Part shown: in pieces, positions 35,408 through 43,844 of the stretch
Layout of the letters: the number at the start of each line of letters is the position of its first letter
Position numbering within the stretch: the stretch's first letter is position 1
Assembly (NCBI RefSeq): GCF_014648495.1
Contig: NZ_BMRF01000014.1
Span: forward strand, 1-64,000
Direction: 5' to 3'
DNA: 64,000 nucleotides
Origin: Actinomadura cremea
Lineage (GTDB): Bacteria > Actinomycetota > Actinomycetes > Streptosporangiales > Streptosporangiaceae
Notes under the pieces: model-generated
Told to the model about the DNA's origin: nothing
The model's input: only the letters and a program-made list of their open reading frames with translations
Database searches by the model: none
Made by a program: the position numbers and the translations under genes

Positions 35408-35419
35408 GTCGACTCCCCC

Positions 35420-35824
35420 TCAGCCCGCGTCGGGCAGTTCGACGACGACGTTGGTGGACTTCACGACGGCCTCCGCGACCACTCCGGCGACGAGCCCCAG
35501 TTCGTCCGCCGCCTCGCGGCTCATCAGCGAGACGACCCGGAACGGGCCGGCCTGGATCTCCACCTGCGCCATGACGCCGTCGCGGATCACCTCGGTGACG
35601 ATCCCGCGCATCCGGTTGCGCGCCGAGGAGAACCGTTCGCCGTGCTCCCCGATGCCGCCCCGGGCCTGGTCCCGGACGAACGCGGCCAGGTCGGGCCCCG
35701 GCACCCGCCGGCGCCCGTGCTCGTCCCGCGCGGCCGGAAGGCGCCCGCCGTCCACCCATCGCCGGACGGTGTCCGTGCTCACGCCCAGCAGCACCGCGGC
35801 CTCGCCGATCCCGAAAGTCGTCAC
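35420..35824 (-). CDS. HTH-Mop regulator of the molybdate operon (ModE-like)
   Basis: The 134-residue protein fuses an excisionase/MerR-type HTH (IGEAAVLLGVSTDTVRRWVD, residues 6-25) to a C-terminal Mop/TOBE molybdate-binding domain (about 65-132: RNRMRGIVTEVIRDG, VVSLMSREAADELGL, KSTNVVV). It is the first gene before modABC, 12 bp from modA. Such short fusions replace the larger E. coli ModE in many actinobacteria, and I infer molybdate-dependent control of this operon. Confidence 0.88.
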   Translation of the reverse strand: MTTFGIGEAAVLLGVSTDTVRRWVDGGRLPAARDEHGRRRVPGPDLAAFVRDQARGGIGEHGERFSSARNRMRGIVTEVIRDGVMAQVEIQAGPFRVVSLMSREAADELGLVAGVVAEAVVKSTNVVVELPDAG

Positions 35825-35922
35825 GCGGCAACCTTAGCCATCGCAGATACGAGGCCCATACGGTGGGTCGTCCAGAGTCTGCGATGTCCAACGCGCTTCC
35901 GGCTGGCACATGCACCGGCCGC

Positions 35923-35960
35923 TTGACCTCGACCTTGCTTGAGGTCCTACCGTCGGAGCA
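35923..35960 (+). promoter_or_regulatory. SoxR box within a 19-bp-spaced leaderless promoter
   Basis: TTGACC (35923-35928) and TACCGT (35948-35953) are 19 bp apart, the overlong spacing activated by MerR-family proteins. The spacer holds ACCTCGACCTTGCTTGAGGT (35926-35945), which matches the SoxR-box ends ACCTC..TTGAGGT, with imperfect central symmetry. The ATG is 7 nt beyond the -10, so the mRNA is expected to be leaderless. soxR itself is 6 kb away. Confidence 0.78.
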
Positions 35961-36391
35961 TGGACACCACCACCGATCCCTTCACCCCCGTCGAGCGCGC
36001 CTACCTCACCACGCAGCGCCTCGGACGGCTGTCCACGGTCGGCCCCGACGGCGGCCCGCAGACGCGCCCCGTCGGCTTCCGGCTGAACGACGACGGCACG
36101 ATCGACATCGGCGGTCCCGACAACGCGAACAGCCGCAAGTACCGCAACGTCCTGGCCGATCCGCACGTCTCGTTCCTCGTCGACGACCTGGCCGCCCCCG
36201 ACGACCCCGACGCCGTCAAGCCCGGCTGGGGCCGGGGCGTCGAGATCCGGGGCGTCGCCGAGCCGGTCAAGGGCACCATGCACATCGGCCAGGGCTACTT
36301 CAGCGACGACCTCATCCGCATCCGCCCCACCCGTGTGATCAACTGGCACATCGACCCCGAGCATCCCGACCAGCAGTCGAGAAGCGTCTGA
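35960..36391 (+). CDS. PPOX-class F420-dependent oxidoreductase
   Basis: The 143-residue protein has the split-barrel flavin/F420-binding fold of the pyridoxamine-phosphate-oxidase-like family: LTTQRLGRLSTVGPDGGPQT, RPVGFRLNDDGTIDIGG and SRKYRNVLADPHVSFLVDD. Actinobacterial members use coenzyme F420 to reduce quinones, biliverdin or xenobiotics. The upstream SoxR box suggests induction by redox-cycling compounds, fitting a detoxifying reductase. The start follows the promoter directly. Confidence 0.88.
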   Translation: MDTTTDPFTPVERAYLTTQRLGRLSTVGPDGGPQTRPVGFRLNDDGTIDIGGPDNANSRKYRNVLADPHVSFLVDDLAAPDDPDAVKPGWGRGVEIRGVAEPVKGTMHIGQGYFSDDLIRIRPTRVINWHIDPEHPDQQSRSV

Positions 36392-36477
36392 GCGCGCCCA
36401 CGGCGTCGCGCGGCCCGGCGGCCCTCGAACCGGGTGCAGGGCCGGCATCGTGAGCGGACTCCCGGCCTTCGCGGGAC

Positions 36478-36500
36478 GGCCGCGCACGCCGTGCGCGGCC
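36478..36500. terminator. Hairpin between convergent genes
   Basis: GGCCGCGCA pairs perfectly with TGCGCGGCC around a 5-nt loop, 87 bp past the PPOX stop and 55 bp past the stop of the convergent small membrane gene. No T-run is present. Confidence 0.5.
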
Positions 36501-36554
36501 GGGGCCTCGTCGTGCACGCGCGCGTGAACCGCCGGGAGCGCGGCCGCTCGAGGT

Positions 36555-36758
36555 CTAGCGCTGGCCGCTGCGCATGTTGCGCACGGACTTCGTCGTCTCG
36601 TAGCTGCGCTTCTCGTCGTCCACCTGGACGTCGTCGCGGTCGGTGAACATGGCGAAGAACCCGAACAGCAGGCCGAGACCGCCGATCCACGGTTCCCGCC
36701 AGGTGAAACTCAGCGCCACGCAGATGACGGCGCAGGAGACGAACAGCAGCAGCTTCAC
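36555..36758 (-). CDS. Small membrane protein (67 aa)
   Basis: The protein begins VKLLLFVSCAVICVALSFTW and has two hydrophobic segments (about 2-20 and 22-41), then a charged cytoplasmic tail (TDRDDVQVDDEKRSYETTK). The GTG is preceded by GAGGGG. It is short, but codon use and site are convincing. I do not recognise a family. Confidence 0.65.
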   Translation of the reverse strand: MKLLLFVSCAVICVALSFTWREPWIGGLGLLFGFFAMFTDRDDVQVDDEKRSYETTKSVRNMRSGQR

Positions 36759-36816
36759 ACAGCACCCCTCGAGTAATGGACAACTTACTCGCGCCCGTTC
36801 TGTGCATCCTGACACG

Positions 36817-36853
36817 CCGCGGCCCGTCCGGGGAAGGTCCGGACGGGCCGCGG
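36817..36853 (-). terminator. Terminator after der
   Basis: CCGCGGCCCGTCCGG pairs perfectly over 15 bp with its complement around a 7-nt loop. It starts 15 bp beyond the der stop codon and marks the end of the cmk-der transcript, possibly the end of a longer block. Confidence 0.78.
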
Positions 36854-36867
36854 TCACGCTCGGGGGG

Positions 36868-38289
36868 CTACTTGCGGTTCTTGCCGCGCTTCTCGCGGAT
36901 CTTCATCGTGATGTCCAGCGGCGTCCCGGCGAAGCCGAACTCCTCGCGCAGCCGCCGCTCGATGAACCGCCGGTACCCCTCCTCGAGGAACCCCGACGTG
37001 AACAGCACGAACCGCGGCGGCCGCACGCTCGCCTGCGTCGCGAACAGCACCCTCGGCTGCTTGCCGCCGCGCACCGGATGCGGGTGGGAGTTCACCAGGT
37101 CGGCGAAGAACTGGTTCAACTTGGACGTCGGCACCCGGGTGCCCCAGCCCTCGAGGGCGGTGTCGATGCCGGGGACGAGCTTCTCCACGTGCCGTCCGGT
37201 CTTCGCGGAGATGTTCACGCGCGGCGCCCAGCGGGCGTTGTGCAGCTGCCGGTCGATCTCGCGCTCCAGGTAGTGGCGGCGCTCCTCGTCCAGCAGGTCC
37301 CACTTGTTGTAGGCGAGCACCAGCGCCCGGCCCGACTCGATCACCATCGAGACGATCCGCAGGTCCTGCTCGGCCAAGGGCTCCTCGGCGTCCACCAGCA
37401 CCACCGCGACCTCGGCCCGCTCCAGCGCGGACTGCGTCCGCAGCGTCGCGTAGAAGTCGGCGCCCTGGTTCTCCCGGTGCCGCCGCCGGATCCCGGCGGT
37501 GTCGATGAACCGCCACTCCCGGCCGCCCAGCTCGATCAGCTCGTCGACCGGGTCGCGGGTCGTACCGGCGACCGCGTCGACGACCGCGCGGGTCTCCCCC
37601 GCCAGCTTGTTCAGCAGGCTCGACTTGCCGACGTTCGGACGTCCCAGCAGTGCGACCCGCCGCGGACCGCCCACCTCCGCGAACGACTCGGCCGGGGCCT
37701 CCTCGGGGAGGGCCTCCAGCACCGCGTCCAGCAGGTCGCCGCTGCCGCGCCCGTGCAGGGCGCTGACCGGGTGCGGCTCGCCGATGCCGAGCGACCACAG
37801 CATGGCCGCGTCCGCCTCCGCGCCCACGTCGTCGACCTTGTTGGCGACCAGCACCACAGGCTTGCCCGAGCGCCGCAGGATCTCCACGACGGCCTCGTCC
37901 ACGTCGGTGGCGCCCACGGTCGCGTCGACCACGAACATCACGACGTCGGCGAGGTCGACCGCCAGCCGGGCCTGCTCGGCGATCGCCGCCGCCAGCCCGG
38001 AGGAGTCCGGCAGCCAGCCGCCGGTGTCGACGACGGTGAACCGCCGCCCGCTCCACGTCGCGTCGTAGGCGACCCGGTCCCGGGTGACGCCCGGGACGTC
38101 CTCGACGACGGCCTCGCGGCGCCCCAGGATCCGGTTGACCAGCGTGGACTTGCCGACGTTCGGGCGGCCGACGACCGCCACCACCGGCGCCGGGCCCTCG
38201 TCCGCGCCGACCTCGGCACCGACCTCGACCGTCTCGATCTCGTATTCGCTCACTGTGCTTCCCCGGCGGGCGACGTGCGGCCCGCTCAC
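36868..38289 (-). CDS. der: Ribosome biogenesis GTPase Der (EngA)
   Basis: The 473-residue protein has two consecutive G domains, each with a P-loop GRPNVGKS, then VDTGGW or IDTAGI, NKVD or NKWD, and a C-terminal KH-like domain (about 385-473). This double-GTPase layout is unique to Der, which is needed for 50S ribosome assembly. The first GTG overlaps the cmk stop (GTGA); a second in-frame GTG 12 codons later (38253) is an equally possible start. Confidence 0.95.
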   Translation of the reverse strand: MSGPHVARRGSTVSEYEIETVEVGAEVGADEGPAPVVAVVGRPNVGKSTLVNRILGRREAVVEDVPGVTRDRVAYDATWSGRRFTVVDTGGWLPDSSGLAAAIAEQARLAVDLADVVMFVVDATVGATDVDEAVVEILRRSGKPVVLVANKVDDVGAEADAAMLWSLGIGEPHPVSALHGRGSGDLLDAVLEALPEEAPAESFAEVGGPRRVALLGRPNVGKSSLLNKLAGETRAVVDAVAGTTRDPVDELIELGGREWRFIDTAGIRRRHRENQGADFYATLRTQSALERAEVAVVLVDAEEPLAEQDLRIVSMVIESGRALVLAYNKWDLLDEERRHYLEREIDRQLHNARWAPRVNISAKTGRHVEKLVPGIDTALEGWGTRVPTSKLNQFFADLVNSHPHPVRGGKQPRVLFATQASVRPPRFVLFTSGFLEEGYRRFIERRLREEFGFAGTPLDITMKIREKRGKNRK

Positions 38290-38948
38290 TCCCGCTCTTT
38301 GGCGAGGCGGACGACCGCCTCGATGACCTCGTCGAGCCCCAGCTCGGTCGAGTCGATCTCGTGCGCGTCGGCCGCCCGTGTCAGCGGCGACGCCTTCCGG
38401 GTCGAGTCGATCCGGTCACGGCGGGCCTGCTCGGCCTGCGTGACCTGCACCGACACGCTCGGGTCGGCGGCCAGCTCCTTCGCCCGGCGGGCCGCCCGCG
38501 CCTCCTCGCTCGCGGTCAGGAACACCTTCACCGCGGCGTCCGGCGCGACCACCGTGCCGATGTCGCGGCCCTCGACGACGATGCCGCCCACCCCGATGAT
38601 CTCGCGCTGCAGGTCGACGAGCCGGGTGCGGACCGCCGGGACGGCGCTGACCGCGCTGACCGCGTTGGTGACCTCCCGGGTGCGGATCGGCGCGGACACG
38701 TCCTCGCCGTCGACCGCGATCGACGGCGCGTCCGGGTCGGTTCCGGCCTCGATGGCCGGATCCAGCGCCCGCGCCGCGACGGCGCTCGCGTCCTCCACCG
38801 GCACCCCGGCCCGCAGCATCCACCAGGTCATGGCGCGGTACATGGCGCCCGTGTCCAGGTAGCGCAGGCCCAGCGCGCGGGCCACGCCCTTGGACGCGCT
38901 CGACTTGCCCGACCCGGAGGGTCCGTCCATGGCGATGACGAGCGACAC
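38286..38948 (-). CDS. cmk: Cytidylate kinase
   Basis: The 220-residue enzyme phosphorylates CMP/dCMP with ATP. It shows the P-loop [11 protein letters not shown] at the N-terminus, [10 protein letters not shown], the GRDIGTVV segment and the lid region with ARRAKEL. I chose the GTG with AAAGGGAG 7 nt upstream. It is coupled to der, the usual actinobacterial order. Confidence 0.95.
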   Translation of the reverse strand: MSLVIAMDGPSGSGKSSASKGVARALGLRYLDTGAMYRAMTWWMLRAGVPVEDASAVAARALDPAIEAGTDPDAPSIAVDGEDVSAPIRTREVTNAVSAVSAVPAVRTRLVDLQREIIGVGGIVVEGRDIGTVVAPDAAVKVFLTASEEARAARRAKELAADPSVSVQVTQAEQARRDRIDSTRKASPLTRAADAHEIDSTELGLDEVIEAVVRLAKERE

Positions 38949-39150
38949 GATCGCTCCCTTTCTCTGTTCGTCGGAGCGCCCCACGGCTCGGGCCGTCGGG
39001 CGAACGGGCGGCACTCGTCCCGCCGTCTCGGCGTGCGCGTCCCCCGTACGAGCCCCAGCGCATCAGGCTACCGGCCCGCGGCCACCCCCGGCGCCGTGTC
39101 ACCGGCCGCCCGGCCCTCGCGGGACCGGGCATCGCGGGGATACGACCCCC

Positions 39151-39178
39151 ACGGCCCGGACGGGACCGGACGGGCCGT
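39151..39178 (-). terminator. Possible terminator after tyrA
   Basis: ACGGCCCG pairs with CGGGCCGT (8 bp, 12-nt loop) 16 bp past the tyrA stop. The stem is short and lacks a T-run. Confidence 0.4.
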
Positions 39179-39193
39179 CGTCCGGCGCTCCGC

Positions 39194-40297
39194 TCAGGCC
39201 ACCGGACGGCCCGGCACCGACCAGCCGCGGGCGCGCAGCTCGTCGGCGAGCCGGTCGGCCGCCTCGGGGGCCACCGACAGCTCCAGGACGCCCAGCGGCC
39301 GTCCCGGCGAGTGCTCGATCGTCACGTCCTCGATGTTGACCCCGGCGACCCCCGCCGCCTGGAACACCATCGCCAGCTCGCCCGGACGGTCCGGGATCAC
39401 CACCTGGACGGGCGTGTACGCGGACTGGTCGCCGCCGTGCTTGCCCGGGATGCGGGACCGGCCCGCGTTGCCCCGCAGCAGCAGGTCGGCGACGTGCGCG
39501 GCGGCGCCGTCGCTGCCGTCGCGCAGCAGCGAGGCGGCCACCGCGAGGTCGGTGGCGACGCCCTCCAGGACGTCCGCGACCGGCTGCGCGTTCGCCGCGA
39601 GGATCCCGATCCACAGCTTCGGGTCCCCGGCGGCGATCCGGGTGACGTCCCGGACGCCCTGGCCCGCGAGGCCCAGCGCCGCGTCGTCCGCGCCGGTCAG
39701 CCGGGCCGCGACCGCGGCCGAGACCACGTGCGGCCCGTGCGAGACCAGCGCCACCGCCCGGTCGTGCTCGGCTGCGTCCACCGTGACGGGCATCCCGCCG
39801 CAGGCCCGCGCCAGCGCGGTGACCCGCTCGACGGCCTCCGGACCGGTCTGCGGGCCGGGCGTCAGCGCCCACGGACGGCCGAGGAACAGGTCCGCGCGCG
39901 CGGCGCCCGGCCCGGACCGCTCGCTGCCCGCGAGAGGGTGGCCCGGCACGAACACCGACAGGTCGCAGCCGAGCTCGGCCGCCTGCGCCAGCGGCAGCGC
40001 CTTCACGCTGGCCACGTCGGTGTAGACGGACGCGAGGCCGCGCTTCTGCGCGTCCAGCAGCGTCACCGCCACGGCGGCGGGCGGCACGGCGAGGACGGCC
40101 AGGTCCGCGGGGCCGGCCGGGGCGCCGTCCGGCAGTGCCTCCCCGGCCCCGAGTTCGACGGCGAGCTCCAGCGCCGTCGCGTCCCGGTCGGTCAGCAGGA
40201 CCCGGGCGCCCCGCTCCCGGGCGGCCAGGGCGATCGAGGTGCCGATCAGCCCCGTCCCGACCACGGTGATGCGCAGGCCCGCCAGTTCGTCGTTCAC
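39194..40297 (-). CDS. tyrA: Prephenate dehydrogenase with C-terminal ACT domain
   Basis: The 367-residue protein has an N-terminal NAD(P) motif VVGTGLIGTSIALAARERG, the PGHPLAGSE(R)SG motif (around 117) that binds prephenate, and HDRAVALVSHGPHVVS (around 160) with the catalytic histidine. A C-terminal ACT domain (about 295-365) probably senses tyrosine. The enzyme gives 4-hydroxyphenylpyruvate on the route to tyrosine. It lies directly downstream of aroH, so two successive steps of the pathway are adjacent. Confidence 0.92.
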   Translation of the reverse strand: MNDELAGLRITVVGTGLIGTSIALAARERGARVLLTDRDATALELAVELGAGEALPDGAPAGPADLAVLAVPPAAVAVTLLDAQKRGLASVYTDVASVKALPLAQAAELGCDLSVFVPGHPLAGSERSGPGAARADLFLGRPWALTPGPQTGPEAVERVTALARACGGMPVTVDAAEHDRAVALVSHGPHVVSAAVAARLTGADDAALGLAGQGVRDVTRIAAGDPKLWIGILAANAQPVADVLEGVATDLAVAASLLRDGSDGAAAHVADLLLRGNAGRSRIPGKHGGDQSAYTPVQVVIPDRPGELAMVFQAAGVAGVNIEDVTIEHSPGRPLGVLELSVAPEAADRLADELRARGWSVPGRPVA

Positions 40298-40335
40298 GCC
40301 GTCACCCTATTCAATTCCGCGCACTACGGCGCGTT

Positions 40336-40698
40336 CTACTGTGCTATGTCCAGCCGGAGGGCGGTCGCCCCGCGCAGGTACACGTGCTGGACGTCCGAGC
40401 GGGGCTTGTCCGTCTCGATGTGCGCCATCAACCGGATCACCAGCGGAAGGGCGTGCGGGACGCCGATCTCCGTCGCGCACAGCAGCGGCACCTCGTGGAA
40501 GCCGAGCTTGCGCGCGGCGAGCGCCGGGAACTCCGCCGTGATGTCCGGCGTCACGGTGAAGATCACGCTGATGACGTCGTCGGTGGTGAGCCCGTTGCGG
40601 CCCATCACCTCGCTGACGAGCTCCGTCGTCGCCGCCAGGATCTGGTCCCGGTCGTCGGCGTCGATCTGGGTCGCCCCGCGGACCGCGCGTACCGCCAC
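40336..40698 (-). CDS. aroH: Chorismate mutase, AroH type
   Basis: The 120-residue protein is of the trimeric pseudo-barrel AroH class, not the helical AroQ class: VRAVRGATQIDADD at the N-terminus, VISVIFTVTPDITAEFPA in the middle and HVYLRGATALR at the C-terminus (Arg and Tyr contact chorismate). It converts chorismate to prephenate, the substrate of the next gene, tyrA, 38 bp downstream. Confidence 0.93.
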   Translation of the reverse strand: MAVRAVRGATQIDADDRDQILAATTELVSEVMGRNGLTTDDVISVIFTVTPDITAEFPALAARKLGFHEVPLLCATEIGVPHALPLVIRLMAHIETDKPRSDVQHVYLRGATALRLDIAQ

Positions 40699-40729
40699 TT
40701 GCCATCCCCTCTTCGTCGTCCGCCCGCGG

Positions 40730-41461
40730 CTACAGCCCGACGGCCTTGTACAGTTCGCCGACCTCCCGTACGGTCAGCGCACGCATCCCGCCCGGCTTCA
40801 GTTGCCCCAGCTTGATCGGCCCGAACTCTACGCGGGCCAGCTGCTGGACCGGGAAACCGACCTCCTTCAGCAGCCGCCGCACGATGTGCTTGCGCCCCTC
40901 GTGCAGGGTGATCTCCACCAGCACCCGGCGGCCGGCCTGGTCGAAGATGCGGAACCTGTCGGCCTTCGCCGGGCCGTCGTCCAGCGTCACCCCGGCCTTC
41001 AGCCGCCGGCCGAGGTCGCGCGGGATCGGCCCGTGGATCTCGGCGAGGTAGGTCTTGAACACGCCGTAACTGGGGTGGGTCAGCCGGTGCGACAGCTCCC
41101 CGTCGTTGGTGAGGAGGATCAGCCCCTCGGTCTCGGTGTCGAGCCGTCCGACGTGGAAGAGCCGCTCGGGCACCTCCACGTAGGACGCGAGGGACTTGCG
41201 GCCCCGCTCGTCCGACATCGTGCTGACCACGCCGCGCGGCTTGTTGATCATGTAGTACCGCATCTCGGAGCGGGTCTCGACCCGGCGCCCGTCCACGTGG
41301 ATGACGGCGCGCTCGGGGTGGACGCGTTCGCCGAACCGGAACACCTTCTTGCCGTTCACGGTGACGCGGCCTTCGCCGATCAGCTCCTCGCAGTGGCGGC
41401 GGCTACCGATCCCGGCCTCGGCCAGGACCTTCTGCAGTCGCACGCCTTCGTTCTCGCTCAC
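40730..41461 (-). CDS. rluB: rRNA pseudouridine synthase (RluB/RsuA family)
   Basis: The 243-residue protein has an N-terminal S4 RNA-binding domain (VRLQKVLAEAGIGSRRHCEE) and the catalytic domain with the active-site aspartate in GRLDTETEGLILLTNDG. It probably makes pseudouridine in 23S rRNA, as RluB does. The GTG start follows GAGGAAAC. A 20-bp tandem repeat separates it from scpB. Confidence 0.92.
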   Translation of the reverse strand: MSENEGVRLQKVLAEAGIGSRRHCEELIGEGRVTVNGKKVFRFGERVHPERAVIHVDGRRVETRSEMRYYMINKPRGVVSTMSDERGRKSLASYVEVPERLFHVGRLDTETEGLILLTNDGELSHRLTHPSYGVFKTYLAEIHGPIPRDLGRRLKAGVTLDDGPAKADRFRIFDQAGRRVLVEITLHEGRKHIVRRLLKEVGFPVQQLARVEFGPIKLGQLKPGGMRALTVREVGELYKAVGL

Positions 41462-41468
41462 GTTTCCT

Positions 41469-41544
41469 CGATCATCTCGATCAGTCTTCGATCATCCGGA
41501 TCAGTCTTCGATCATCCGGATCAGTCTTCGATCATCTCGTCGGG
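41469..41544. repeat. 20-bp tandem repeat duplicating the end of scpB
   Basis: CGATCATCCGGATCAGTCTT occurs twice exactly (41489-41528), preceded by a copy with two changes (41469-41488) and followed by a partial copy that is the last codons of scpB. Each copy repeats the ATG-ATC-GAA-GAC-TGA end of that gene. The array therefore fills nearly the whole scpB-rluB gap and seems to have grown by slippage from the scpB 3' end. Confidence 0.88.
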
Positions 41545-42117
41545 CAGGTCGTCGGGCAGGTAGGGGGCGAGCTCGGGCAGTTCGTCGAGGTCGCGCAGTC
41601 CCAGCCGCTCCAGGAAGTACCCGGTGGTGCGGTAGAGGTGCGCCTGCGACTGCGGGTCCTGACCGGCGTCCTCGACGAGGCCGCGCAGCGCCAGCGTCCG
41701 CATGACGCCGTCGCTGTTGACGCCGCGGATCGCCGACACCCGCGCGCGGCTCACCGGCTGCCGGTACGCCACGACGGCGAGGGTCTCCAGCGCGGCCTGG
41801 GTGAGCCGCGCCTGCCGCCCGTCGGTGACGAACCGCTCCACGACCGGGGCGCACACGTCCCGGGTGTAGAACCGCCAGCCGCCGGCGACCTCCCTGAGGT
41901 CGAACCCCCGGCGCTGCGCGGTGTATTCCGCGGCCAGCTCCCGGACGGCCGCCGCGATCTGCGGACGGGGCCGTTCCAGCAGCTCCGCGAGCGTCATCTC
42001 CGCGACGGGCTCGTCGACGACGAGCAGGATCGCCTCGATCGCGGCGTGCAGGGTCGGGCCGTCCGGGGCGTCCAGCGGGCCCGCGGGCGCGTCGGTGGTC
42101 TCCTGCTGCTGGGTCAT
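41521..42117 (-). CDS. scpB: Segregation and condensation protein ScpB
   Basis: The 198-residue protein has two winged-helix domains: LHAAIEAILLVVDEPVAEMT, then LTQAALETLAVVAYRQPVSRARVSAIRGVNSDGV (quoted in parts; conserved TLAxVAYxQP), and an acidic tail. ScpB binds ScpA and SMC to form bacterial condensin. Its ATG overlaps the scpA stop (ATGA). The stop region is the source of the tandem repeat described separately. Confidence 0.93.
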   Translation of the reverse strand: MTQQQETTDAPAGPLDAPDGPTLHAAIEAILLVVDEPVAEMTLAELLERPRPQIAAAVRELAAEYTAQRRGFDLREVAGGWRFYTRDVCAPVVERFVTDGRQARLTQAALETLAVVAYRQPVSRARVSAIRGVNSDGVMRTLALRGLVEDAGQDPQSQAHLYRTTGYFLERLGLRDLDELPELAPYLPDDLPDEMIED

Positions 42118-43064
42118 CGTCCCCCCTCGAGGTCGTCGTCGGGCGCGTCGTCGTCGCGCTGGTCTTCGGCGTCTTCGGCGTCTTGTTTCCCGGCCGGTTT
42201 CGGCGCGCCCTCGTAGTCGTCGCCGACCGCGACGTCGCCCTCGTCGGTTCCGGTCCAGGCGACGTGCAGCTCGCCGAGCGGCTCGTCCTGCCGGAACGTC
42301 ACGTTCTGGTCGCGGTACAGCTCGAGCAGCGCCAGGAACCGCGCGACGACCTCGTAGGTGCCGTCGGCGTCGGCCGCCAGCACGCGGAAGGTCGTGTCGC
42401 GCAGCCGCCGCAGCATCGCCACGACGATCTCCGCCTGCTCCTTGACGCTCGCCTTCGGCTGGTACATGTGCTCGACCGACACCGACGGCGGCGCCTTGGG
42501 CGCCATCGCGCGGGCGGCGAGCCGGGCGAACTCCTCCGGGCCGAGGCCGAGCAGCACCTCGGGCAGCAGGTTCGCGAACCGCGGCTCCATCGGGACGAGC
42601 CGCGGGTGGCGGCGTCCGTGGTCGGCGATCCGCGCGGCGAAGACCTGGGCGACCTCCTTGTACGCGCGGTACTGCAGCAGCCGCGCGAACAACAGGTCGC
42701 GGGCCTCCAGCAGCGCGAGGTCCTCCTCGTCGTCGACCTCCCCGGACGGCAGCAGCCGCGCCGCCTTGAGGTCCAGGAGGGTCGCGGCGATCAGCAGGAA
42801 GTGGCTGGCCTGGTCGAGGTCCCAGTCCTTGCCGTGGGAGCGGATGTGCGCGATGAAGTCGTCGGTGACCTTGTGGAGGGACACCTCGGTGATGTCGAGC
42901 TTGTGCTTGGAGATCAGCCCAAGCAGCAGGTCGAACGGTCCGTCGAAGTTGTCCAGGTGAACGTGGAAACCGCCCTCCTCGGCGGTCTCGGCACCGGTCT
43001 CCGGTTCCGGGGGCGCCGTCTCCGGCGACGTCGATTCCGGGGGCGTCTCCTCCACGTCGCTCAC
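42114..43064 (-). CDS. scpA: Segregation and condensation protein ScpA
   Basis: The kleisin subunit of condensin is about 316 residues here. After an acidic, Pro-rich N-terminal tail, the conserved kleisin N-domain begins FHVHLDNFDGPFDLLLGLI and continues KLDITEVSLHKVTDDFI; the C-terminal winged helix (about 215-280) binds the SMC head. The Asp/Glu-rich C-terminal 40 residues are an extension. I took the GTG at 43064; an ATG 19 codons upstream is possible, and neither has a strong site. Confidence 0.92.
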   Translation of the reverse strand: MSDVEETPPESTSPETAPPEPETGAETAEEGGFHVHLDNFDGPFDLLLGLISKHKLDITEVSLHKVTDDFIAHIRSHGKDWDLDQASHFLLIAATLLDLKAARLLPSGEVDDEEDLALLEARDLLFARLLQYRAYKEVAQVFAARIADHGRRHPRLVPMEPRFANLLPEVLLGLGPEEFARLAARAMAPKAPPSVSVEHMYQPKASVKEQAEIVVAMLRRLRDTTFRVLAADADGTYEVVARFLALLELYRDQNVTFRQDEPLGELHVAWTGTDEGDVAVGDDYEGAPKPAGKQDAEDAEDQRDDDAPDDDLEGGR

Positions 43065-43195
43065 CGTAGCGGAGCCCACCCGCCCCTCCCCCCGTTCCGC
43101 CACGCCGTCCACCGGCCACATCGTCCCATGACGCAGGGGGTGCGCGCGCCCGGAGCCAGGACGGGGGACGCCCGGCGGGGCGGGCCGCGCGGCCG

Positions 43196-43819
43196 TCAGC
43201 CCCCGGTGATCCGCCCGATGAGGTCGTTGACCTCCGTCCGGGTGAAGTTCCCACTGATCATGACTTCACCGCCGGCGATGGGCTGGATCACCGCCGGGGC
43301 GGAGACGATCTGCTCGCCGACCACGATGGCGATCCGCTGGCCGGGCGTCCCGGCCGGTTCCGCCGCGGCCTTCCGGGTCAGCCGGGCGAAGGCGGCCGCG
43401 TCGTCCCCGGTGAGCCTGAGCTCGATGCCCCACGAACTCGACGCCTCCGGCGCGACCGCCCTGATCGTATCGAGGCGCGCCACCCTGAACCCGCCGGAGT
43501 CCAGCAGGAGGCAGCCGCCGGGAGCGCGCTCGGGCAGGAATCCGGGCGGGCACGGGCCGCCCTGCCGCGCATCGGCGACCGGAGCGAACTCCAGCGGCAT
43601 CCGCAGCTCCACGTTCCTTCGGAGGGCCGACTCGGGCGGCCCGAGCCCCCGGTGCTGGGGTCCGGAGAAACGGAACGCCAGGTACGCCCCGACGGCCACC
43701 ACGACGACCAGCACGCCGACGACGGCCACCACGATCACGACGGCGGTGGCGGACGGTCCCGGGTTCCGCCGGGGCGGGGTCGGCTGCGGCGACACGGGCG
43801 GCACCCCGTACTGGTTCAC
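43196..43819 (-). CDS. Membrane protein with a SecD P1-head-like domain
   Basis: The 207-residue protein has a Pro-rich N-terminus, one transmembrane helix (about 25-48, Val-rich) and an extracellular C-terminal region (about 115-205) that resembles the P1 head subdomain of SecDF: GIELRLTGDDAAAFARLTRK, then IAIVVGEQIVSAPAVIQPIA and GNFTRTEVNDLI. The rest of SecD (six helices) is absent. Function unknown; an accessory to secretion is possible. It lies 25 bp downstream of parA. Confidence 0.75.
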   Translation of the reverse strand: MNQYGVPPVSPQPTPPRRNPGPSATAVVIVVAVVGVLVVVVAVGAYLAFRFSGPQHRGLGPPESALRRNVELRMPLEFAPVADARQGGPCPPGFLPERAPGGCLLLDSGGFRVARLDTIRAVAPEASSSWGIELRLTGDDAAAFARLTRKAAAEPAGTPGQRIAIVVGEQIVSAPAVIQPIAGGEVMISGNFTRTEVNDLIGRITGG

Positions 43820-43844
43820 TTCGCGTCCCGTCGATCGGGTCGGG

